A stretch of DNA of 63,169 nucleotides, taken from NCBI RefSeq assembly GCF_013177695.1, contig NZ_WOEY01000016.1, positions 1 through 63,169 of the forward strand. Direction: 5' to 3'. The notes beneath the pieces were generated by a model. That model ran no database searches. It was not told the origin of the DNA and saw only the letters and a list, made by a program, of their open reading frames with translations. This stretch comes from Paraburkholderia solitsugae. GTDB taxonomy: Bacteria > Pseudomonadota > Gammaproteobacteria > Burkholderiales > Burkholderiaceae. Made by a program: the position numbers and the translations under genes. This document shows, in pieces, positions 16,302 to 24,350 of the stretch (its first letter is position 1; each line of letters begins with the position of its first letter).

Positions 16302-16802
16302 GTGACCAGAAAATACAAGGTGCTGTTTCTCTGCCGCGAGAATTCAGCACGCAGCATCATCGCCGAAGCTTTGCTGCGCGAACTGGCTGGACACCGGTTC
16401 GAAGCATTCAGCGCGGGGCCGGAGCCGGCCGCGCGCGTTCATCCCATTGCGGTCGCGCAATTGCGGCCCGGTATTTCGGACCTCGGCGCGCTCAGTCCGA
16501 AAAGCTGGCTGGAATTCACCGGCGAATGGGCACCGCGGATGGATCTCGTCATCGCCCTGGACGAGTCCGTCGCCGGGCATCATGCGCCGCTCTTTCCGGG
16601 GGAGCCGTCGTTGTGTCATTGGACATTCGCCGATCCGCTCGCCGATGAAATGCCAGAGCCGGAGCGTGTCCGTTTGTTCGAAAAAGTGTTCTGGCAAATC
16701 GTGCGGCAGATCAGCACCTTCATCGAATTGCCGCAGTACGCGGCGATGCGGGAGGGTGTCGTGAGTGTAGAGTCGCCGGCTTGCGTGGGCGACGCGGTGT
16801 GA
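16302..16802 (+). CDS. ArsC/low-molecular-weight phosphatase-like protein
   Basis: A 166-residue protein of the low-molecular-weight tyrosine phosphatase/arsenate reductase fold. The phosphate loop CX5R is seen as VLFLCRENSARSIIAEALL, and the general acid region reads HWTFADPLAD with the Asp-Pro pair. In thioredoxin-coupled arsenate reductases two more cysteines follow near residues 80-90. Here the only candidates are a Cys in SLCHWTF and a late SPACVGDAV, so true arsenate reduction is uncertain. GTG at 16302 is chosen as GGGGTGA lies just upstream. No ars operon genes are near. Confidence 0.75.
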   Translation: MTRKYKVLFLCRENSARSIIAEALLRELAGHRFEAFSAGPEPAARVHPIAVAQLRPGISDLGALSPKSWLEFTGEWAPRMDLVIALDESVAGHHAPLFPGEPSLCHWTFADPLADEMPEPERVRLFEKVFWQIVRQISTFIELPQYAAMREGVVSVESPACVGDAV

Positions 16803-16861
16803 GCATCCCCGGCGTTTCGTCCGGCTGAGCGACGCCAGACGCGACACGCGGGGGTGCGTTT

Positions 16862-17140
16862 TCACTGCGCGGTTTTCGGAGGATTCATCGGATCGTTGGG
16901 CGACATCGCGTGCGTGCCGGGGTCGCTCGAGTCCATCATTTTCGACGTGTTCCCGGGCCACATCGCTAGCGGGCTCGTAACCGGGTCGCCGTGATACGTC
17001 ATGCCTGCCGTGGCGGCGCCGTGCGCGTTGCCGCCACCCGTGCCACCCTGGCCGTTGCCGCCCCCTTGTGCGAAGGCCCCACCGTAAGCCATTGAAAGAG
17101 CGGCGGCAGCGAGCATGATTTTAAGCGTGGAATTGCGCAT
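16862..17140 (-). CDS. small exported hypothetical protein
   Basis: A 92-residue protein from ATG 17140 with AAGGAGAA at the correct distance. Signal peptide: MRNSTLKIMLAAAALSMAYG, with cleavage near GAFA. The mature part is a flexible Gly-rich stretch (QGGGNGQGGTGGGNAHGAA) followed by a Met/Pro/Asp-rich tail with no hydrophobic core, so it is likely a small periplasmic protein. It lies just downstream of the fasciclin gene in the same direction (46 bases), suggesting a two-gene unit. Confidence 0.7.
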   Translation of the reverse strand: MRNSTLKIMLAAAALSMAYGGAFAQGGGNGQGGTGGGNAHGAATAGMTYHGDPVTSPLAMWPGNTSKMMDSSDPGTHAMSPNDPMNPPKTAQ

Positions 17141-17187
17141 GATATTTCTCCTTGCGAACTCATCAGGCATTGGGGGCGCGCTGCCCG

Positions 17188-17742
17188 TTACTTCGGCATC
17201 AGCACTTTGTCGACCACCATGATGACGCCGTTGCTTTGATAGACGTCGTAGGTGGAGATATCCGCGGTGTGGCCCGCTGCGTCGGCGACGACGATATTGC
17301 GCGGTCCGTTTTCCGTGAACGTGAGCATTTCGCCGTTGACGGTCCTGATCGACGCTTTACCGCCGCCAGCCTTGATCGCCGAGTCCAGCCTGCGGAAGTC
17401 GTAACGGCCGGGAAGCACGTGATAGGTGAGAATGCTGGTGAGCGTCGCCTTGTTTTCAGGCTTGACGAGCGTGTCGACCGTGCCGGCCGGCAGTGCCGCA
17501 AACGCTTCGTTGGTCGGCGCGAAAACGGTGAACGGACCCGGACTCTTGAGCGTGTCGACGAGACCCGCCGCTTTGACCGCGGCGACGAGCGTGGTGTGAT
17601 CCGCGGAGTTGACTGCGTTGTCGACGATGTCCTTGCTGGGGAGCATCGCCTGTCCGCCTACCATGACGGTTTCACCCGCGGCGAATCCGCTGGAGGCGGC
17701 AATCGATAAAACAGCGGCGGCAAAAACCCATTTCCCTTTCAT
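17188..17742 (-). CDS. fasciclin-domain exported protein
   Basis: A 184-residue protein starting at ATG 17742 (MKGKWVFAAAVLSIAASSGFA is its signal peptide). The mature part is a single FAS1 domain: TTLVAAVKAAGLVDTLKSPG, then the H1 box FTVFAPTNEAFAALPAG, the YH motif in LTYHVLPGRYD, and the H2 end NGVIMVVDKVLMPK. FAS1 proteins mediate adhesion or bind ligands outside the cytoplasm; the partner is unknown. It is followed by a small exported protein gene on the same strand. Confidence 0.92.
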   Translation of the reverse strand: MKGKWVFAAAVLSIAASSGFAAGETVMVGGQAMLPSKDIVDNAVNSADHTTLVAAVKAAGLVDTLKSPGPFTVFAPTNEAFAALPAGTVDTLVKPENKATLTSILTYHVLPGRYDFRRLDSAIKAGGGKASIRTVNGEMLTFTENGPRNIVVADAAGHTADISTYDVYQSNGVIMVVDKVLMPK

Positions 17743-17957
17743 GACCGGTCTCCTGAAGATGCAGCGCGTGATTGCGTTGCTCTGACCGGATATACGGCCG
17801 GCCCAGGCGTCTGGATGCAAGCCGGCAGGGCACAACTTGTCTTCGCCAGCGTAAGCGGCGCCAGCACGCCCGCGTCGACGGGCGTGCCAAACCTGTTGTT
17901 GCCATCAGAAAAGTACGGGGTAGTGCCTTTGCGCTAGCGGCTTAACAATCAGACGGC

Positions 17958-18284
17958 TTAGCGGTTGTTCTGGCGCGCAAGCGGGCTGCCTGCGAACGGG
18001 TCGTTGACCCAATCCACCTGTTTTCTCGGCTGCGGGGCGGGTGCCGGCGTGGCCGACAGTTCGAAGTGGTCAATTGATTGACCTGCGCTAATTGCCTGTT
18101 TAAGCCATTGGGGCATTTCACCCTGGCCGTCCCAGCTATCGCCCGTTGCGCTGCGGTAGCGCGCGGCTTTTTGCCCCTTCGGTTCGGCCGCCAGCACGGC
18201 GGCGAGGTCTTCTGGTTTGATACCAAACTCTTCCATGCGATGGCGGAGATACGCAATCATGCTATCTCGCTTCCTTTCGTCCAT
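17958..18284 (-). CDS. short H-NS-like DNA-binding protein
   Basis: A 108-residue protein from ATG 18284. Residues about 50-62 (DSWDGQGEMPQWL) match the H-NS C-terminal DNA-binding motif, usually TWSGRGRxPxWL. The upstream IAYLRHRMEEFGIKPEDLAAVL resembles only the last helix of the H-NS oligomerisation domain. The long N-terminal coiled coil is missing. A Pro/Ala-rich tail (APAPQPRKQVDWVNDPFAG) follows. It could be an H-NS-type nucleoid protein with reduced self-association, or an antagonist of full-length H-NS. Confidence 0.78.
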   Translation of the reverse strand: MDERKRDSMIAYLRHRMEEFGIKPEDLAAVLAAEPKGQKAARYRSATGDSWDGQGEMPQWLKQAISAGQSIDHFELSATPAPAPQPRKQVDWVNDPFAGSPLARQNNR

Positions 18285-18448
18285 ATGATATTCGTCCTTC
18301 TAAAGCGTCCGCCGTTCTGTGAATCACAGACTGCAAGGGGAAGCCGCGAAAGCATTGCGCCCATGTAAATGGGGCCCGCTCGCGGTGAGGTTATTGATCG
18401 AAGGAAATCCCACTGGCAGCGTCAAAAAACGATGCCCCATAAATTGTG

Positions 18449-18595
18449 TTACTGCCTATGCCCGGTCAGGCCGCCTATACGGCTGGCCGCGCCAATCAGT
18501 GAATATTCAGGCGCTCCGCCGCGCGGCAGGTACGGCTGGATAAGCCCTGCGGCCGCTATGGAAAAAACGGTGATAACGATGCACTGATTGCGCAT
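18449..18595 (-). CDS. possible small secreted peptide
   Basis: A 48-residue frame from ATG 18595 reading MRNQCIVITVFSIAAAGLIQ, which looks like a short signal peptide or transmembrane helix, followed by a polar tail. There is no clear ribosome site. The start could also be ATG at 18607. The evidence is only the hydrophobic N-terminus. Confidence 0.3.
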   Translation of the reverse strand: MRNQCIVITVFSIAAAGLIQPYLPRGGAPEYSLIGAASRIGGLTGHRQ

Positions 18596-19055
18596 GGCCG
18601 GTCTCATGCCCGCGCTCCGTCTCTCGCCGGTGCCTCGCGCGGGGCTGATTTTGTGCGTTATTCCAGCATCATAACGCACTGTTCGAGTAAAGCGCGCGCT
18701 TGCCCGGCTGATTTTGTTGTCGCCTGTTCCTGAACGGGCGGCGACCGCCGCCAACGCAGCCGGCACCGCCGGGATTGAAATCCTGAGTGGCCGACCTATA
18801 ACGAAACAGCAGAGCAACACTTTGCGTTTCCAGCCTGGTGGCGACCGTTTCCGGCAAGCCGCGCGTGCGCGCCCGACATCGGTTTCAGGTTTGGCAACTA
18901 TTTACTCGTTTAGTTCGGTGACTCGCCGCAGCAGTCCCGCATAGGCATTCGCCCGTTCCATCCATCTGTTCGATTGGGTGACGTGACGTTTTTTCGCGGA
19001 TCAATTCTTTTTGAAGGGGATGAGCGCTGCTGCGCCGGATTCGAGGAGTCTGGAC
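18596..19055. other. gap with no recognised gene
   Basis: About 460 bases between the possible small peptide and the next exported protein. Open frames on both strands have unlikely composition. The last 80 bases are A/T-richer (ACGTTTTTTCGCGG at 18988-19001, then TCAATTCTTTTTGAAGG) and probably contain the promoter of the downstream gene. Confidence 0.4.
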
Positions 19056-19367
19056 ATGAAACTACGTTTATTGATGGCGCTGGCAAGCGCCGCGCTCTTT
19101 CTGGCGCCGAGCACAGCCGGTGCACTGGACAGCCAGCAGGATGAAGCGGTGTCGGGCCGGGTGCTGATGCAGCAGAACGCGAACGAATCAGCGCAAGACA
19201 CAACCGACATGTCGTTTGGTGAAAGTGGGCGAACCATGATGCCGGCCGCGCAACCGGTGCAGAACGTTTCCTATGGCGGTGTGGCTGCAGGCGCGACGGA
19301 AGCGGGAGGTCGACAGGAACGGCCGTGCTCTTCCGGACCGCAATGCAGGATCTATTTTGGTCAATAG
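19056..19367 (+). CDS. small exported hypothetical protein
   Basis: A 103-residue protein from ATG 19056 with GAGGAG upstream. The signal peptide is MKLRLLMALASAALFLAPSTAG, with likely cleavage after AGA. The mature part is polar and Gln/Ala/Gly-rich, with a C-terminal CSSGPQCRIYFGQ that could form a disulfide. No family recognised. It is monocistronic and is followed by a terminator 190 bases downstream. Confidence 0.65.
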   Translation: MKLRLLMALASAALFLAPSTAGALDSQQDEAVSGRVLMQQNANESAQDTTDMSFGESGRTMMPAAQPVQNVSYGGVAAGATEAGGRQERPCSSGPQCRIYFGQ

Positions 19368-19805
19368 CAGACCGGCAGTTCAGGAGGCGGTGTGGGAGCA
19401 GCGTACCGCCTCCGCCCCATTCGCGCACGACACCCTGATCGAAATACCCCCACGCCCGACTGCAATTTTACGGAGTGGTCAGCGGGCGATTTAATACGAT
19501 GGTAAGGTGTGTTCCGTTCAGGTTTCACCCACAGTCTTTTCCGATCGCAATCATAAGCAGGCCAATACCGCCTGCTTTTTTATTCATGAATTGCCATTCG
19601 TGAATTGATTAGTCCGGTGCGACTGCGCCAATCCCACCCGTTGTTAAGTTACTCGCAAACAATACTATGCTGATGGAAGATAATCTGCCGGCGAGCACTG
19701 CCTCGCCGGACGATGGTGCCTCGTCGTCCCTACGTTCGTGGCTCGGTGTTGTGGCCGTTGCAACCCGCATTCGAGTTATCCGTCTCACGTAAAGCAGGTG
19801 CAGTG
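19368..19805. other. gap with terminator, no gene recognised
   Basis: This 438-base gap contains the intrinsic terminator at 19555-19581. A/T-rich sequence follows, with a palindromic stretch (ATTCATGAATTGCCATTCGTGAAT) around 19582-19606. The sequence after that leads to the Cys-rich protein at 19806. No protein gene is convincing. Confidence 0.4.
19555..19581 (+). terminator. intrinsic terminator
   Basis: AAGCAGGC (19555-19562) pairs with GCCTGCTT (19570-19577) over a 7-base loop and runs into a T tract. It probably ends the transcript of the exported protein at 19056-19367. Confidence 0.8.
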
Positions 19806-20030
19806 ATGGCTCAAGTCGTGCTGGATTCCACCATTACTTGTCCGGTGTGCGGGCACAGGAAAGACGAGTCGATGCCTACCGACGCTTGTGTGTGGTTTTA
19901 CGAATGCGAGCAATGCAAAACGGTACTGAGGCCGAAGCCCGGGGACTGCTGCGTGTACTGCTCATACGGCACCAACAGGTGTCCTCCAATGCAGCAGTCA
20001 GGCTCATGCTGCGTGGGCCAAGCCAGGTGA
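19806..20030 (+). CDS. small Cys-rich GDCC-motif protein
   Basis: A 74-residue protein from ATG 19806. It has nine cysteines in pairs and singles: CPVCGHRK, CEQCKTVLRPKPGDCCVYC and CCVGQ near the end. The segment KPGDCCVYCSYGTNRCPPMQ is a recurring motif of small proteins found near metal-resistance or oxidoreductase genes; I know it as GDCCVFCSYG-type. The two CxxC pairs at the front suggest a rubredoxin- or zinc-ribbon-like metal site. Function unknown. The next gene is a CHAD protein. Confidence 0.75.
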   Translation: MAQVVLDSTITCPVCGHRKDESMPTDACVWFYECEQCKTVLRPKPGDCCVYCSYGTNRCPPMQQSGSCCVGQAR

Positions 20031-20299
20031 CAACTCGCCGCGCGGCGGTGAGCAAGTGCCATCCTCGCTGACATACGACTCGTATCGTCGTTAAGCATTT
20101 ACAGGCATGGCGGACTTCCCGGCGGCACATAGGCGCGACCAAAGGGGGCGCATTGGCTTTCGGGGATTCTTCGTTATACGATTGGAATGAGTGGCTAGAT
20201 AGCGTCCGCAATCATGCCGCGGCGTCAAATCCGCCGGCGAACAGGTATTCGTCACCGACTGCCTCTGCTCATCCCGTCGTGTCCGAGGGCGTCCTGAAA

Positions 20300-21217
20300 A
20301 TGAACTCTCAGATTCTCGTGTCTGCGACGCCTGAAACCGTAGCGTCCACATCGGTTGCCGGTGGCGACAGCGGGCGAGCGGATTCGATAACCCGGGCCAT
20401 GTCGACGGCCGACGCGTTCGCCTGTCTGGCGACGTCCATTTCTGCAGATGCCGCTCGGCGTGCTCACGCATTGCATTTGAAAGCAGACCCTGAAGTCCTG
20501 CACAAGCTTCGCGTCGCGCTGCGCCGTTTGCGTTCGCTCTGGTGGGCGTACGAGCCACTACTCGACCGGAAGGACTCAGCGCTGCAGCGTGGCGAGTTCA
20601 AATCCCTGGCCAACGCCGCAGGCAAAACCCGCGACTGGGACATCCTGCGCGACCTGCTTGCGGCCGACCGGGCGATGCAGCACAGGTTTGCCGCACTTCT
20701 CGAGTCTGTGGACGAGCATCGTGCCGACGCGCTGTCGTTCAGTCGAAGAACAATCGGGAACGCGGGCGTCGAGCAGATACTCCAGCGCGCACTGACAGGT
20801 GCCCGGCACCAACTGGATTCGCCGGCCACCCGTCCTACGCTGGCTGGGTTTGCCGAGGACCGCGTTGAATCCGCCGAGAACGCACTGAAGAAGCGGGTGA
20901 GGCGAGTGGTCTCGGATAAGGATTCAGGGTACGTTGCGCTGCATGAAGTGCGCATCGCGGGAAAGCGGCTGCGATATCTGCTGGAGTTCTTTTCGCCGGT
21001 CCTCGATGGCAGTCATCGGGCCACAATTGAGCGCTTGACGTCGGTGCAGGACGAACTCGGGACGCTCAATGACCTCGTCACGAGCGAAACGTTGCTTCGG
21101 GAGTATTCGTTCCAGCTCGGTGAGCCAAAGGTGATCAAAGAGGCCGTCGCGTATCTGCAAGGCCAGAAGAAGCATCACATGCACAACGTGCACGAGACGT
21201 TGCGCACGGCATGGTAG
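20300..21217 (+). CDS. CHAD-domain protein
   Basis: A 305-residue protein if it starts at ATG 20300 (MNSQILVSATPE); the frame is open to 20153. The CHAD domain is seen from about residue 60: conserved histidines in VLHKLRVALRRLRSLWWAYEPLL, KTRDWDILRDLL, YVALHEVRIAGKRLRYLLEFF and HHMHNVHETL. CHAD domains are helical and bind polyphosphate, often on polyphosphate granules. No CYTH domain is attached. It sits amid small unknown genes rather than a ppk operon. Confidence 0.85.
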   Translation: MNSQILVSATPETVASTSVAGGDSGRADSITRAMSTADAFACLATSISADAARRAHALHLKADPEVLHKLRVALRRLRSLWWAYEPLLDRKDSALQRGEFKSLANAAGKTRDWDILRDLLAADRAMQHRFAALLESVDEHRADALSFSRRTIGNAGVEQILQRALTGARHQLDSPATRPTLAGFAEDRVESAENALKKRVRRVVSDKDSGYVALHEVRIAGKRLRYLLEFFSPVLDGSHRATIERLTSVQDELGTLNDLVTSETLLREYSFQLGEPKVIKEAVAYLQGQKKHHMHNVHETLRTAW

Positions 21218-21377
21218 CCGTTCAGCCACCGTCCCGCCGCGACCCTCTGCGCGATTTATTCCTGGCTTTCGAAGAGAGAGGGGACACGCATTCGAACGTA
21301 GGCGCTTATAGTGGAACCATGGACGCCCGAGGGCGAGATTTCTGTTCAGGACCGACGCATTTGACGGGGGCGGCATT

Positions 21378-21716
21378 ATGGCTGCTGATTCTGGTTTGGC
21401 CTACGACCCGCAAGGGCAGACGCCAGGTTCGTTGCTGACGCTGGTCGAATTTCTCGAGCTCTCGCTGGATGAGGGCGAGTGCGTCGTCATGATGCGCCGC
21501 GGTACGGGCGTCTGTGCTGTCTACATCGGCAACCCAGCGGACGAGGACAACGAGTTGAAGGGTCACGGAACCATTGCGGTGGACGTGGCTGACGAAATAC
21601 TCGAGCTGACGCAGTCCGGCGTAAACCGGATAACGCTTGGCGACCAGACGTACCGCTTTGTTCGAAGCTTCACGCACATCGCTGACGTTGGCGCAGTGAT
21701 ATTTACTCCGGCGTAG
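21378..21716 (+). CDS. conserved hypothetical protein
   Basis: A 112-residue soluble protein from ATG 21378. Predicted helix (SLLTLVEFLELSLDEGECVVMM), then strands GTGVCAVYIGNP and HGTIAVDVADEILELT, then NRITLGDQTYRFVRSF and a final ADVGAVIFTPA. No known family is recognised. It is on the same strand as its neighbours but separated by 160 and 135 bases. Confidence 0.6.
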   Translation: MAADSGLAYDPQGQTPGSLLTLVEFLELSLDEGECVVMMRRGTGVCAVYIGNPADEDNELKGHGTIAVDVADEILELTQSGVNRITLGDQTYRFVRSFTHIADVGAVIFTPA

Positions 21717-21851
21717 GCTTGCGAGCAACCGGTCATCCTGCTTTCGGGACGCGAAGAGACGCCAGCGCGAGCCGCACTGTTCGCCTCGTCATGTGTTGCA
21801 TTGTCACAATCAGTTGATATACAGGAGGCGCAATCCGAGCAGGAGGTTGAT

Positions 21852-22136
21852 TTGGGCGTTCGAAAGTCAGTGTTACACGTCGAAAGTGCAACGAAGCATC
21901 CATTCGAGAGCTGCTTCGCCGACCTTGGTGGGCATTCTCCGGAACGAGCCCTCACCGTACTCACTGCAGCGGTGCATGCTGCCCAGCGCGAAATGAATGC
22001 CTTTGTCTGGATTACAGAAGCACTTCCCGGTGCGACTCTGAAGCCAGCCTTGGCATTCGGCACGGTTGGAGAACTGTATCGGTCATATACCCGACCCGCT
22101 GAACTGGGACGCCTGATCGGCGTGCTGCGTTCCTGA
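21852..22136 (+). CDS. conserved hypothetical protein
   Basis: A 94-residue protein. TTG at 21852 is preferred because AGGAGG lies at 21841-21846 with ideal spacing; a longer form from TTG 21801 would add 17 residues. The core is ALTVLTAAVHAAQREMNAFV followed by TEALPGATLKPALAFG and LYRSYTRPAELGRLIGVLRS. No family recognised. It converges with the minus-strand gene at 22148 only 11 bases away. Confidence 0.55.
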   Translation: MGVRKSVLHVESATKHPFESCFADLGGHSPERALTVLTAAVHAAQREMNAFVWITEALPGATLKPALAFGTVGELYRSYTRPAELGRLIGVLRS

Positions 22137-22147
22137 CTAGCCGTGCG

Positions 22148-22675
22148 TCAGGACGTCGACTTTGGCTCTGGCCAAGGCCAACCCTTCTTCTCGATGGGTT
22201 CGTCCGACCTGGCGGGCAGCGTGGCCACGACCGGCGCTGCATCCTTTGCGGCATCGCGAGCCGGTTCTGCCAACGCGTCCGCATTCATCCCCGGAAGCCC
22301 GATCCCGAACCACTTCACTGTCCTTTGGACGTGGGTGACATACGCTTTCCAGCCGTCAGGGTTGCCGTCAAAAAGCTTGTGCTGAACGCTTGACGCCAGC
22401 GCGTCCCGGTTGAGCTCCGCCTCAAGCAGCGCCCTGGGCCACGGGAAGAATGCGCCGGCGATGCATTGGGTAAGCTCGGTCACCGTCATTTTTGGCGCCA
22501 GCGCCCGGAGGAACTCGAAGCGCTGCAATGAATCCTCTTCCTGCATAAGGTGCGCCACCAACGCGGTTGGCCTGCTTTTCCTGGCTAAACAGCTCAAAGC
22601 TTCGAGCATGTCCCCGAGATGAAGCAGTAATTCTCGCCTGTCAAATCGGTCGTCCATTGCGGTATGTTCGTTCAT
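22148..22675 (-). CDS. conserved hypothetical helical protein
   Basis: A 175-residue, predominantly helical soluble protein. DRRELLLHLGDMLEALSCLA and FEFLRALAPKMTVTELTQCI suggest a regulatory helical bundle. The tail is Ala/Pro/Lys-rich (EKKGWPWPEPKSTS) and likely disordered. No family recognised. Start ATG 22675 or 22657; neither has a good ribosome site. Confidence 0.55.
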   Translation of the reverse strand: MNEHTAMDDRFDRRELLLHLGDMLEALSCLARKSRPTALVAHLMQEEDSLQRFEFLRALAPKMTVTELTQCIAGAFFPWPRALLEAELNRDALASSVQHKLFDGNPDGWKAYVTHVQRTVKWFGIGLPGMNADALAEPARDAAKDAAPVVATLPARSDEPIEKKGWPWPEPKSTS

Positions 22676-22730
22676 TGCGTACTGGGTTGGAGAGGGTTTG
22701 CATTCGGTTGAACGTCAGGTTTCATTGCCA

Positions 22731-22901
22731 CTATTCGGGTGCGTCTTCATCGAATAGCTCGTCGTCCTCTGACTTCAGGATTGGGGCAGGGCTGTCCGGG
22801 TCCGGCGAGCCAGCGTCCGCGTCCGGAGCATCGTCCGCGCGCTTGTCTTCGCCGTCTTTGCGACCCTCATCGGACGTCCGTTCCTTTGGATGGTTCGTCA
22901 T
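22731..22901 (-). CDS. small acidic, disordered protein
   Basis: A 56-residue protein from ATG 22901 with GGAGG in the right place. It is almost entirely charged or small residues, with repeats of Asp, Pro and Ala (DDAPDADAGSPDPDSPAP) and an acidic end DDELFDEDAPE. It is predicted to be unfolded. Such small proteins are common in Burkholderia; no function is known. Confidence 0.6.
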   Translation of the reverse strand: MTNHPKERTSDEGRKDGEDKRADDAPDADAGSPDPDSPAPILKSEDDELFDEDAPE

Positions 22902-23399
22902 GGCAACCTCCGAAATAACGCTAGCCGCTCGATGCTTCAGTTGCATCCTGGCGCGGCATGCGGGTTATCGGACCAGCGGCAGCGATTTCGCATACCGCGC
23001 GTCTGAAAGAATCCTCTAGTATCATTCACGTCACGCTCGCCGACCTCGCGGGTGGCGGACCCGTAGGGGTGGCGATTTTCGCACAGAGGGAAGGCGGTTT
23101 CCCTCTGTGTGCCGCGCGTTGATCGCCATTGGTCCTTGTAAAATCCCCCGTTCGTCTTTGATTCGCAATGTCGCGGTGTCCATCGACACGGACTGCTCGT
23201 CGGTATCCAATGGTAGCGCGCTCCCAACCAGCGTCAACCGTCGCCTTCGTTGCTGCGTTCCATCCGACGCGCTTGTCGACTCTGCGGAACCGGTAGCTGC
23301 CGATGCTGGCGTTGCCGGTAACACACGCATCGCTCACCGCATAGTCTCACCTGTCAACGGCGAAATGTTCCGCCGCAAACCAATCTGAATCAGGCCCCG
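22902..23399. other. gap with hairpin, no gene recognised
   Basis: Nearly 500 bases before the acyltransferase gene. A frame of about 90 codons on the plus strand ends at 23388 but has no family resemblance, and an overlapping frame lies on the other strand. A perfect hairpin lies at 23082-23109. Confidence 0.4.
23082..23109. repeat. perfect 11-bp inverted repeat
   Basis: CACAGAGGGAA (23082-23092) pairs with TTCCCTCTGTG (23099-23109) around the 6-base loop GGCGGT. There is no T run on either side. It could be an RNA hairpin in the leader of the acyltransferase transcript or a protein-binding site. Confidence 0.6.
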
Positions 23400-24110
23400 A
23401 TGCGCTCGACTTTCACTAAATGGCTGTTCATTGTCTACGTTCTTGGTAGCGGGACGCTGTATTCAATGGCCATACTGCTTCTGTTTCCTTTCGTCGGCAG
23501 GGCTGGACGATACTGGTTGGCAAAACAATGGTGTCGTGCCCTGGTGGCTGTGATGCGCTGGCTGCCGGGCGTCTCATGTTCGGTAGAAGGGCTTGAACAT
23601 ATTCCTGCAGGGCCCGCGATACTACTGTGCCGTCACGAATCGACCTGGGAGACACTCGCATTTCTTGCACTTTTTCCACGGCGCATCAGTTTTGTTTTCA
23701 AGGAAGAGCTTCTTCGCATTCCTTTTTTTGGATGGGTGCTGCGTGGCCTCGATATGGTGAGCCTGAATCGCGGCTCCGCTCGTCAGGCTCATCAGGCTGT
23801 GACGCAGGAAAGCGCTGAGAGGCTGGCGAAGGGAGATGTCGTTGTCATTTTCCCGGAGGGGACCCGGGTGCCACACGATGCCCCGTTGAGGATGACATCT
23901 GGGGGCGTTCGCTTGGCTTGCGCGACTGGCGTACCTGCTGTTCCTGTGGTTCTCAACGCCGGCAAAGTCTGGCCGGCGAAGGGCTGGCCAAGCGGCCGTG
24001 GACAAATTCGCGTGGTTGTCGGCCCGGCATTCTCTCCTCAGGACCTGTCGCAGCAGGAACTGAGTCGAGCCGTCCACGACTGGATGAAAGATGAACTGCC
24101 GCGACTTTGA
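23400..24110 (+). CDS. plsC: 1-acyl-sn-glycerol-3-phosphate acyltransferase
   Basis: A 236-residue membrane-associated acyltransferase of the PlsC/LPLAT family, making phosphatidate from lysophosphatidate. An N-terminal hydrophobic anchor (WLFIVYVLGSGTLYSMAILLLFPF) comes first. The catalytic block is LLCRHESTWETLAFL (HX4D-type with Glu in place of Asp), then RISFVFKEELLRIPFFGW, DMVSLNRGSARQA and the FPEGTRVP motif. The HxxxxE variant is also seen in other betaproteobacterial homologues. It stands alone, away from the rhamnose genes. Confidence 0.88.
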   Translation: MRSTFTKWLFIVYVLGSGTLYSMAILLLFPFVGRAGRYWLAKQWCRALVAVMRWLPGVSCSVEGLEHIPAGPAILLCRHESTWETLAFLALFPRRISFVFKEELLRIPFFGWVLRGLDMVSLNRGSARQAHQAVTQESAERLAKGDVVVIFPEGTRVPHDAPLRMTSGGVRLACATGVPAVPVVLNAGKVWPAKGWPSGRGQIRVVVGPAFSPQDLSQQELSRAVHDWMKDELPRL

Positions 24111-24350
24111 AACGCGTAAAACCGGATGAATCCCGCGAATGGTTTGGGTACCGGCCACGTAAGCCGGTCGCCACGGGGTCTGATTCCGCCACACCCACCG
24201 ATCCGCTTTTGTTATCGCCCTCTCCAATACACGGATTGTTAGCGCATCGCACCGCTCGTATATTTGCTGAACGAAAGCAGCGCCAGCACGGACAGCAGAA
24301 ATACAACAACTGAAAGACAAGCCCCTCGGGCCTGTCACAGGAGCACAGCG

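Noticed and set aside
23107..23388. A 93-codon plus-strand frame before plsC
   Set aside because: There is no ribosome site or family pattern, and an equal-length frame overlaps on the other strand.
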